DNA of 64,000 nucleotides from Leishmania mexicana MHOM/GT/2001/U1103 (taxonomy: Eukaryota; Euglenozoa; Kinetoplastea; Trypanosomatida; Trypanosomatidae), in the NCBI RefSeq assembly GCF_000234665.1, contig NC_018334.1:930001-994000 (forward strand). The letters are read 5' to 3'. Under the pieces are notes generated by a model. That model was not told where the DNA came from. It made no database searches and saw only the letters and a list, made by a program, of their open reading frames with translations. Made by a program: the position numbers and the translations under genes. The stretch's first letter is position 1; every line of letters begins with the position of its first letter. This document shows positions 55,777-64,000 of this stretch, piece by piece.

Positions 55777-58200
55777 TTACGCTATCAAGTAGATTTTCCG
55801 GGTTAAGTAAGCGTAGATGGGGAATATGGTGCCGGCAACGCTGATGAAGGCTATGACGCCCACAATACTCCAGAATGGTGTTGTGCCTTCCACGCTCATA
55901 AAGGGCACCGGGCAGTTCATGCCCCAATGCGAGGCCACAATGTTCAGTGGCAGCAGCACGAGCAAGACGTACTGGCAGAACAGCGAGTAATAGTCGGCTG
56001 TTTCGCTGGTGCGGGAGTTGGTGAAGTTCACCTTCGAGGTGTAGATGAGAGTTGTGTTCCCGATCACCGTCCGCGCCGCTTCGAGATTGTGAAGAACGCC
56101 CATAATGCTCTTGTGGATCGCGTTGAGGGACGGCGGTGTGATTATGTGGTGTGGCGATGTGACGTCTCCTCGCGTGGCTCGCTGGGCCGAGTGGTGCTCA
56201 CTTGAATTATTCGGCGGAGCATCGCCATCCGAGCCACGTGTGTCGAGGGCCTCAAAGCCTTTGCCGTTTCCTGTGCTGGCGCCTATCAGCTCCTCTGCAG
56301 CATTGGTCCACGGGAACTCTGTTTGGATGTGGCTGATGGGGCTGCTTCCGCCTCCCCTGCCCCCTCCTGCTGCTGCTGCACCTCGTTGCGCACTCTTGAA
56401 CTGATCTGCAGTACTTCCAACAAAAGCGTCGCTTGCCGTCCGCGTCGACGACGTGAGCGACCGGACGAAGCGCGCGACTGTGTGCATCGTTGGCCGGTCA
56501 AGCGCCTCCAACAGGCAGACCTTCTGAAAGAGCAGCCGCCTGTGCACGGCGAGGCGACGGCGAAGCAGCAGTACGCGGCGCAGGGCATCCGCCTGGTCGC
56601 TCTCGCAATCCAGTTCAATGAGGGGCAGCATCGAGTCGATGGTGTCCACCTCACCCAGAAACATGACAGTGTTCGGCAGGTAGGCGTAACAAACGGAGGA
56701 GAGAAGCAGCGAGACAAACATGGACGTGCACAGCACCGGCCCCGTGGACGCGCTCACCGGTGGCGCCGAGAGCTCGCCCGACGCGCAGGCGGGCCGTGCG
56801 TACGGCGAGGGGGAGGTGGTGGCCTTGCTCAGCTGAGTCATGTACCGCAGTCGACTGAACACCGAGGCCTGCAGCTGCTCCCACGACTTTACGTACTGCA
56901 CCTCCTCGTGGGGCGCGTGCGGTGCTCTGCGCCGGTGTCGTTGCCCCTCCGCTGCCGGAGCGCTGTGCTGGGCACAACGGTCAACACTGGTGAGTCCCAG
57001 CGTGCTTGCGGGGCACCACGTCACACACCCTGTGGGGAAGCAGACGACGTAGATAGACGTGATGAGCGGCGTTGCGGCCGTCTCCTGACCGTGCAGTGAC
57101 GCCTGCGTGACCTGGCGGAGGCTGGCGGACGAGACAGAGGAGGCATGTCGGTTCATGGCAGCAGCAGCGGCGGGAAGGCCGCGTATGCTGCGCGCAAAAC
57201 TGTCCGTCCAGGTTAGGTCGTTCAGAGGCTCGTTGGCGAACTCGGCAGCCGAGGAAGCTCGCGAGTGCAGCGCGGTTTCCCAGACTGCCTGGCTCATCGC
57301 CGCTGACATCTGCACCGATGTCAGCAGCGTGGCCAGCTCCAGCGCCACGTAGTGCGTCGGCTCGGCCACGCCGCCCCGAGATGTGCGTTTTACAGAGGTT
57401 GCCTGCACCGGCACCACCTGCAGCACGCGGTCAGCCGGGGAGCTGAGGCCGACCAACTCCTCCTCGTATACGTTATCGAGCGAGCAGCGGGCGGGGCGCG
57501 GGTGCGCCTGCCGCTGTTCGCACACTTCTGTGAGTGTGTGCGCTGTCGACGCTTGCAGTCCGAGCGCCGCCCACAGCGTGCTCATGGGTGCGTCGCGGCT
57601 CCCCGTGTCGTGCAGTTCTGCCGGCGGCGGCACACCGTGCAGGTCGAGCCAGAAGAAGCCGTCACCGCCGTCGCCGTCGCTGGTGCGCAGCTGCGCCCGC
57701 TCCAGCAGCTGCACCGTGTCGCGCACCGTGTCGCAGCACTCCGAGAGCGCCGCAGACTCACCACCGTGCGCGCTGCAACCAACCTTGACCAGCCGAGCGT
57801 GGAAGGCGTAACTCTCATCATCGTTGCTTGACGTGGAGCTGCTGCGGCGACTGGAGCTGGAGCTGCTCGAGGAGGCACGGGTGTATGTGTGAGGGGGGCG
57901 GCTGCGTCTCTCATGGTCAGGGGCATTGCGTCCTGCGCGGCCGGGAGGAGCAGCGTTTCTGTCGGAGTTGGAGCTGTTACTGCTGCTGCGCGAGTGTGGC
58001 TGGTGGCTGCGAGGCTGGCGACCTCTGCCCGTATTGAGCGTGTTGCGGCGGTAGTTGATGCTGTCGCGGAGGCTTGCAGAGAGACGTTCTCGCACCATAG
58101 ACTCGTTGATGGGCAGGGCAGACGTTTCGCGCCGGTAGCTGCCATTCGAGAAGACGGAGTTGTTCTTCCGCGTGCAGGGTATATCAATGACTGACGACAT
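55777..58200 (-). CDS. CorA/MRS2-like magnesium transporter, 807 aa
   Basis: Probable Mg2+ channel of the CorA superfamily. The decisive evidence is the C-terminal pair of hydrophobic helices around the signature GMN at residues 760-762 (VASHWGMNCPVPF). The first helix is YYSLFCQYVLLVLLPLNIVA; the second is SIVGVIAFISVAGTIFPIYA, ending close to the C-terminus as in the family. Before them lies a charged helical region (LIELDCESDQADALRRVLLL; AIHKSIMGVLHNLEAARTVI) typical of the long cytosolic stalk. The N-terminal 160 residues are Arg/Ser/Asn-rich and low in complexity, unusual compared with bacterial CorA (about 316 aa). GMN is preceded by Trp rather than the usual Tyr. Residues 409-558 are duplicated in the neighbour at 53914-54603. 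Membrane location is not determined. Confidence 0.87.
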   Translation of the reverse strand: MSSVIDIPCTRKNNSVFSNGSYRRETSALPINESMVRERLSASLRDSINYRRNTLNTGRGRQPRSHQPHSRSSSNSSNSDRNAAPPGRAGRNAPDHERRSRPPHTYTRASSSSSSSSRRSSSTSSNDDESYAFHARLVKVGCSAHGGESAALSECCDTVRDTVQLLERAQLRTSDGDGGDGFFWLDLHGVPPPAELHDTGSRDAPMSTLWAALGLQASTAHTLTEVCEQRQAHPRPARCSLDNVYEEELVGLSSPADRVLQVVPVQATSVKRTSRGGVAEPTHYVALELATLLTSVQMSAAMSQAVWETALHSRASSAAEFANEPLNDLTWTDSFARSIRGLPAAAAAMNRHASSVSSASLRQVTQASLHGQETAATPLITSIYVVCFPTGCVTWCPASTLGLTSVDRCAQHSAPAAEGQRHRRRAPHAPHEEVQYVKSWEQLQASVFSRLRYMTQLSKATTSPSPYARPACASGELSAPPVSASTGPVLCTSMFVSLLLSSVCYAYLPNTVMFLGEVDTIDSMLPLIELDCESDQADALRRVLLLRRRLAVHRRLLFQKVCLLEALDRPTMHTVARFVRSLTSSTRTASDAFVGSTADQFKSAQRGAAAAGGGRGGGSSPISHIQTEFPWTNAAEELIGASTGNGKGFEALDTRGSDGDAPPNNSSEHHSAQRATRGDVTSPHHIITPPSLNAIHKSIMGVLHNLEAARTVIGNTTLIYTSKVNFTNSRTSETADYYSLFCQYVLLVLLPLNIVASHWGMNCPVPFMSVEGTTPFWSIVGVIAFISVAGTIFPIYAYLTRKIYLIA
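56527..56975 (-). repeat. 449-bp direct duplicate of 54100-54548 (inside the CorA-like gene)
   Basis: Intact-gene member of the duplicated pair, internal to the coding region. Confidence 0.9.
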
Positions 58201-60640
58201 GGTTAGCGAGACGAGCGCGGTGAGAAAACTCTGAGGAAGTGGTGTCCAGGAGGTGTGGGTTAGAGCCTACTCAGATTTACCTGCTGTAGGGAGAGGAGGT
58301 GGGTGACGAGTTCGCTGACGGTTACTTGAGAAAAGAAAACGCACTGATCGCTGCACACGAGTGGGCAGCTGCGGCTTAGAGCTTACGAGAGAATCATGGA
58401 CGTGCACAGTTGGTCATACCACGAAGGAGGCGAGTGGCATGGAGACAGACAGAGGGAAAAATGACGAGGGCACTTGAGCGAGCGAATGTGAGCTGTTTGC
58501 CGGCGAAGCAGCGAAAAACGGTGTGGCGACAGATGTGTGCAGGGATGCAGAGAGAGAGAGGGAGAGGGAGTGTGTGATAGACACGGGGAGCGGTGGCGGA
58601 CAAAGAGCTCTGGATGAGGGACAACGAGCGGCTTTGGAAAAAAAAGAGCGACACCTCTGTGAGCCGCCGTCGCGGGGCAAATCTCTAGTCGTTGGGAGGT
58701 CTGCTGCACTTGATGACGCGCCGATGCTTTCAGGAGAAGAGAAGCACCACTGCCGAGAACAGGCACTGCCCACTGCAGCGGCCCTCCCGTGTGCTCGCGA
58801 GTTGTCATTTCCTTTTTTGTTGATAGAGGTGTTGCTTGGGCCCATGCCGCCATTCGTTTCGCCATGGATGCGTTGAGGAAGCAGATCTATCCTTTGCCAA
58901 TGGTGGTGGCAACCTACCCACACCGAAAAAGGTGCACCTTGCTCAAGAGGAGTCGCTGCGGGAGCTTGGCTCTTGCTTCCCTACGTGTAAAGGAAGGCCA
59001 TCATCAGCATCGGCGTGTATACGAGGGTGGGGCCAGGCAGCGCTTCAGCGTTGAAGAGACAATGCGATGGCGCTGTCCTTGTCAAGGGTAGATATCAAAG
59101 CACAGAAGACAACCAAGAAAAAGAAAACAAAAACGGCGTCTGCAAAACGTTTGCCTCCAGCGGCCAGCACACACGCACACACACATACATACATGCCGCA
59201 CGTTTTCTGCACACGCACTCTTCTTGTGTAGGCGTTTTTTTCCCCTTTATTTGTCGATTTCTTTTGCCGCGTTGCGCCCTCCACCGCTCTGTCATCGAGC
59301 AAAGCAGTGATCGTGCCCACGAACATAAGGGGTGGTGGTGGTGGTGATGATGCGTCGCTACGCTCCTCGTTTTTGGTGCGGCACACAGACAGGGAAGAGG
59401 CACAACACGTGGCCGCGGCTTCCCTGTTCCTTGTCTTTTGCTGGCCCTTTATTCGTTTCCCATGGAGCGGAGGGCGAGTGGCATCACCCCTGTGAGGCAC
59501 GCTGCCGTTCCACAGTATTTTCTGTCCCATCGCCCGCAGCTCTTCTGTCATGAGTTCCTTCGCTTCGTTGAAGGTGCGGCTGACCGTACGTGTAGACGCC
59601 GTCGCAAGACGGGTGCGAGTTCACAGCTGTCTCCACCAAACGAAAAAAGAGGTGGCCATACCGTAAGTGCTGGGCTGAGATGGCGTGCAGAGCGATGTCA
59701 ACGACCGGGAGACGCGAAGTTGCAGTGATTCGTGGCTGTGTGCGACCCAAGTATATATGGGTACCACACAGATGATTCTGACTTTCATCAGCACATGGCA
59801 GCCGCAAGCACACGCACACACCTGCCACCGCAAAAAAAAAACAAAAACAAATTGAAGGAGACATGAGATAGAAACACTACAACTGTCTCTCTCCATCGAC
59901 ATCACAGCATCGTGCAACCCTCGCACACAGGCTTGAGGAGGGCGGAAGAGGTTATCCTACACGCACGGCTTCCCTGCATGTTTGCTTTCAGTAACGCCCA
60001 CACACGTGCGATGGGAGGGAGAGGGGAGAGGGGAGAGAGAGATACCTCAGAGCACAGAAATACGCGTAAACGATGATGCAGAGGATCACAGCAGGGAAAG
60101 CAGTCAGAAACAACGCAACTAAAGCACACAAGCAGGCTGCTGGTATAAACGAATAGTGACCAGAATTGGGTGATATCGGCTGTGCCGCTGTTGTTGCGCC
60201 CCGCCCACACGCATCTTACACCCCATCGTTTCCTTCCAGAAAGCCGAGCGTGTCACAGAGGCAGAGGGGCAGGCAAGGCGCGCGAGCGAAGGAGAAGCGG
60301 CTCGGGGGACGTGCGGAGAGGGGACACGAAGATGGGTGGGGTGGGGGCAAAAACAGTAAAAAAAAAGACATAGCAGGGGCCACACATGCGGGGCCACGTC
60401 TGTTGCACGTCCGTGGGAGATGGTTCACAATCAACGGCAGAGAAGATGTGCGCGGATGGAGACACGGCCACGTAGAGAACGGGGGGGGGAGGGAGGGAGG
60501 GGCGCGCAAAGCGGTGAGGACTCGGGCAGGGAGGACGCATGAGATGGCCTGCTGCGCACTGACTTCGTCCGTGGCATTGCCGCAGCGGTGACCTGCGGCA
60601 GCGCGAAACTTGATTAGCAATTTGGGCGCCTGCATACAGT
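58201..60640. other. Intergenic spacer
   Basis: About 2.4 kb without a convincing gene. GGTGGT tract at 59329-59350, a short CA/CATA run at about 59170-59192 and several purine-rich plus-strand blocks (60010-60040, 60480-60500). Confidence 0.5.
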
Positions 60641-61789
60641 TTAGGCAGCACTCGCCGTGGCGTCGGCTTCTCCCTTCTCTGGGCATTCCCTCGGATCGTG
60701 AGGGTCATCGAGGCCTGTGCGTGGCATGTAATCGGCGGAGCCGTAGTCGCAGGGAACAAACGGCTTCTTCTCCTCGTCACTGGAGAGGCGGTGGACTTCA
60801 TCCCACAGCCCCCACGCGGAGGTGAACGCGTCCGCCGTTGGTGCGACAGTGACGACCACTAAGCCATCCACTGGGGCCTGACCCGCAAACGGTAGGCCCT
60901 CGCCAAAGCAGGTCAAGCTGCGATCAATGGTGAACAGATATCGCCCAGAAGTGTTCCTCTGCAAGCTGTGCTGAGCCTGGGGCGTGCGGGCGGCATCGCT
61001 TCGCTCCCCACGCTGGGCCATCGTCCCTTGGTGATCCTGGGACATAAAGAAAATCTGAACAAACTCCTCTGGCAGTACGCGCCCCACCGTATACAGTGGT
61101 GTGCCTGCCATGCGATGCTGCATGTCCCGCTGATACTGCCGCAGAAAGATGTTGCGCCGCTCCACCGAGAGCATCGCGCGGCGATCCTCGCGAGCCACCC
61201 GCTCCAGCTCCTTCCGAGAATAGTGCGCCCGCAAGCGGAGTTGTGAGAAGGACGCCTTTCTTGTGTTTGTCAGTTTTTCAATGCGGTTCTCTGGGGCCAC
61301 AAAGTAATCGAAGACGGGTGGCTCCGCCGCTGCAGTCCCAGGCGATGCCTGTTGTTCAGGGCTGTGCGGCTCGTCAGCGGGTTTGGTGGCGCCGACCGGC
61401 AGTGTGCTCATCTCGGGCGGTGCCACAATGTGCAGACTGGTCTTGCCTTCAATGCCGGGATGCACCTTCTCACCCTCGCGCACGATGCGGCTCCACTCCT
61501 GCTCTGGCATGTGCCGCACAAGCACCTGCTGCCGTGTGAGCTGTACGCACAAGACAGAAACCGCATCGTCGCTCTCCACGATGGCCGCGTAGGGCTCGTC
61601 GTAGCGACCGCCATCCCGCCTTATCAGCTGACTCCTCGTGCTACGCGGGCGAAAGCCGTCCGCAAGGCGGACAGCCGTCTCTGGAAGAGATGAGCTGGAG
61701 GAGCGACGCGGATGTTGAGTGGGGCTGCTGCACTGACGATTGCGGCGGTGAATGCGACACTCACAGGCACCGTCACCCGCAGCAGGCAT
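60641..61789 (-). CDS. Hypothetical protein, 382 aa
   Basis: I start at MPAAGDGACECRIHRRNRQC (61787-61789), because the open extension to 62050 has poor composition. However, no AG lies between the nearest pyrimidine tract and this ATG, so a start further upstream is possible. The N-terminal 70 residues are Ser/Arg-rich. An ordered part follows: YAAIVESDDAVSVLCVQLTR, EQEWSRIVREGEKVHPGIEG, VFDYFVAPENRIEKLTNTRK, a basic helical region (SRKELERVAREDRRAMLSVE) and LYTVGRVLPEEFVQIFFMSQ. The C-terminus is acidic with CDYGSADYMPRTGLDDP. No membrane segment and no family recognised; the conserved-looking core argues for a real, possibly kinetoplastid-specific protein. Confidence 0.8.
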   Translation of the reverse strand: MPAAGDGACECRIHRRNRQCSSPTQHPRRSSSSSLPETAVRLADGFRPRSTRSQLIRRDGGRYDEPYAAIVESDDAVSVLCVQLTRQQVLVRHMPEQEWSRIVREGEKVHPGIEGKTSLHIVAPPEMSTLPVGATKPADEPHSPEQQASPGTAAAEPPVFDYFVAPENRIEKLTNTRKASFSQLRLRAHYSRKELERVAREDRRAMLSVERRNIFLRQYQRDMQHRMAGTPLYTVGRVLPEEFVQIFFMSQDHQGTMAQRGERSDAARTPQAQHSLQRNTSGRYLFTIDRSLTCFGEGLPFAGQAPVDGLVVVTVAPTADAFTSAWGLWDEVHRLSSDEEKKPFVPCDYGSADYMPRTGLDDPHDPRECPEKGEADATASAA

Positions 61790-62487
61790 TGCCCGAGAAT
61801 GGAAGGGGGTCACAGGCGGTGCGCACAGCACGAGAAAGGGACCAGAAAAAAAGAGAGCGCGCCAATTCTTACGAATAATGAAAACCAACGTGCGCCACGA
61901 AAGGGCGGGATCGCGCCGGCTGGAGACCACAACTGCTGGCAGAACACTGAGCCGTATTGGTTGCCCGCAACGGGTATCGCGGAGTAGGTGCTGAGACGTG
62001 ATATCAACCCTCCGAAGTACAGTGTAAGGAAACCTGAGCAGCAGTTTCAAGCGCGCTCTCAGGATGAGTTTTCGGCTGCTCTGGACGAGGGGATCGGCGA
62101 CACCGTGAGATACGAGACCGAAAAGGAGAGAAGGGAGCGAGCAAGGGAATCAAAGCTATGCTTGGGCGCGCTTGTCCATTTTGGCTGTGCCGTGCGAGAG
62201 AGCGAGCACCGTGCGGTCTGCAACAGTGCCATGTATATCAAAGAGCTGGCTGCTTGCATTCTCGCCTGACGTTGAGGCTTCTGGGTTCTTACGTGCAGAT
62301 AAATATACTACCGACTGGGAGTGATCGGCGCGGATGTGCCGACGGCACCGTAGCACGCGCACGAGAAGGAAAAGGAGAGGCGGGTGACAGGCCAAAACGA
62401 GAGACCACCTCTCCAGGGAGTATAAACCTTTTTTTAGTGAGGCGTATATTTCGCTTTGCCACGTGCGTTCAAAGCTAGGCTGCCAGA
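61790..62487. other. Intergenic spacer
   Basis: Leader region of the 60641-61789 gene and flank of SIDER-like copy D. No separate gene recognised. Confidence 0.5.
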
Positions 62488-62976
62488 CCTGTCACAGGCC
62501 CCCATCGCGTGGTGCGGAGTAGCTCCAGGCATGAGTGAAGGCAATTTGCCGACTCAGTTATCGAAGCGCGGCACCTGCCTCAAGCTCTGACCACCTGGTG
62601 CATCCCCCTCGGAGTGGCCTCGGGCTCCCCGCACCAGTGGGCCGCGTGAGGGCCAGGTGAGATACGCTCATGGCATGCTCACACCTCGCCTAATCACATG
62701 GATGGCGCAAGCGTGTTCACCGCCACAGGTCACTCCGGCACCACGCCATCCAGCACCTGACAGCCGGCATCAGTGGCGGCACATCGCCTTGCGCTCGCTA
62801 CGTCGTAGACACTAGGGGCCATGTCACCACCAGAAGTAGCTCGGCGTTGGCAGGGGATAGAGGGGGTGGTGCTTGGCCGCCCCACCGAGTGTGTGGGAGT
62901 GGGGGGGGGGAGGTGTACCGGGCCCTGAGATACCACGCACTGAGAGGTGTGCACTACCCCGCCGCGTGATGAGGGA
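62488..62976 (+). mobile_element. SIDER-like retroposon, copy D
   Basis: About 489 bp homologous to the other copies from CCTGTCACAGGCCCCCATCG to CACTACCCCGCCGCGTGATG. It lacks the first about 180 bp seen in copies B and C, so it is 5'-truncated, as is usual for retroposed copies. An A-rich stretch with a CA run (about 62980-63025) follows its right end and may include the tail. Middle segment of the A/D type. Antisense to the gene cluster. Confidence 0.78.
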
Positions 62977-64000
62977 GAGGAAAGCCGGGAGAATGAAAGT
63001 AAAGGAAACACACACACACACACAAATGTAAACGACACAAAACAGGGAGAGAGAGAACAGCTCACGCGTCATGGTCAGCTCGCCGGTGCGCGACCGTATG
63101 GTATATCGTCGAGTATCCACCACGAGAACAAGAGGAGATACTTGCAAACATCATCATCGACTCTCAAGTGGCATTGTACTGGCACGCAAAAAAAAAGGCA
63201 GCGCCTCGACATGAGCGTTGAATCCGAAGGCAGCTCGGGCAGACGGGAAGAAGGTAAATAAAAATGCACAGAGACGGTAACTTCCACGAAAAAGCGGACG
63301 TGACCGCGGCGCCTCATGTGTCTCGATCACACATGTACAAGGAGTATACAGATGTGTAGACGTGGACAGACACAGGCCTCTCCCCTCCCGCGACGCAGCG
63401 GCACGTGCGCACGCACGCCACCAGCCAATAACAGAGAAGCCGGTATATATACATATATACATACATGTACAGGCGCGCATATGGCAGGTAGACGTGAGGG
63501 AGGAAGCGAGACGGACGAGGTGGCGCAATATAGGAGGAGGGGGCGTGGGGGCGCCCGCGGCATGACAGGGGGACACAACAACAATAATATACACTTCGAT
63601 AGGAGATGAAGGGCAACTCAGGGATGATGAGCCATCACCCCGCAGTCCTACCCCACCACCTACCCGCACATATCTGTATTGGGATTGGATCATAGGAAGA
63701 CCGGCATTAGTCCCAAGGCAAAGCGGAGCAGAAGTGAAAACATACAACACTGAAGGCTTTTCCAAATCACCACTTGCTCACTGCAAAACACACAAGAAGA
63801 TGGGTGCACTCTCCCGCCCGTTTGCGCGCACCTCTTACCACGCCCATCTATGGGCGCATGCACATCGCTGTGGTTGTGGTCGAATCGCCCTCCCGGGCCT
63901 CGCACGCGGTCAAAGAGGTCGTTTGCGTGGGTGCTGCATGGCAACACCTCAGTGGTCCGGGAGCGGCTTCCCTTTTGATGCGCACATGCCACAACCAACG
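62977..64000. other. Right-end spacer
   Basis: CA run at about 63009-63023 and TA/CATA tract at 63443-63467. ORFs near 63690-63998 have no recognisable character. The next upstream gene of the cluster probably lies beyond the window. Confidence 0.5.

Overview
The window looks like nuclear DNA of a kinetoplastid, most probably Leishmania. The evidence is: intronless, GC-rich ORFs that all read from the minus strand (one polycistronic gene cluster running right to left); long gene-poor spacers rich in polypyrimidine tracts (on the minus strand) and CA, TA and CCCACA microsatellites; candidate spliced-leader acceptor sites just upstream of several start codons; a leishmanolysin (GP63) gene; a ubiquitin-L40 fusion; tryparedoxin-like genes; and dispersed SIDER-like retroposon copies. 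From memory, GP63, an M20 dipeptidase and ubiquitin-L40 lie near each other on Leishmania chromosome 31; that placement, and the species, are inference.

Layout, left to right (all genes minus strand): 1-354, the 5' end of a small membrane protein; 2021-3748, an N-terminally anchored hypothetical protein; 6626-7201 and 10745-11287, two thioredoxin-fold WCPPC proteins with C-terminal membrane tails, with a possible decayed gene between them at about 9.1-10.1 kb; 11947-12492, a SIDER-like element; 12872-13231, a small possible gene; 16602-19943, a very long low-complexity protein whose reading appears to continue in another frame to 16346. From 21.2 to 23.7 kb lie two wrecked metalloenzyme genes, an M20 deacetylase-like pseudogene and a GP63 pseudogene. 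They are followed by an apparently intact, divergent GP63 at 25275-27182.

29623-31443 encodes a tail-anchored hypothetical protein. 34921-36336 is an M20 dipeptidase and 36934-37320 is ubiquitin-L40. A hypothetical protein lies at 39356-40858. Three CRAL-TRIO (SEC14) plus GOLD-like paralogs follow at 42935-44494, 48791-50266 and 51397-52853; the third is broken. A CorA-like magnesium transporter lies at 55777-58200, with a partial, chimeric duplicate at 53914-54603. The last clear gene is 60641-61789, of unknown function.

The main theme is birth and death of duplicated genes: tandem paralogs (tryparedoxin-like, GP63, SEC14-GOLD, CorA-like), several visibly decaying, among SIDER-like copies, two of which are almost identical over 681 bp. 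I do not see a clearly new multi-gene system. The most unusual items are the near-identical retroposon pair, the 449-bp CorA-like segment fused to an unrelated tail, the paired tail-anchored WCPPC proteins, and the SEC14-GOLD cluster with its conserved Cys-rich linker. All positions and identities come from reading by eye; no database search was run.
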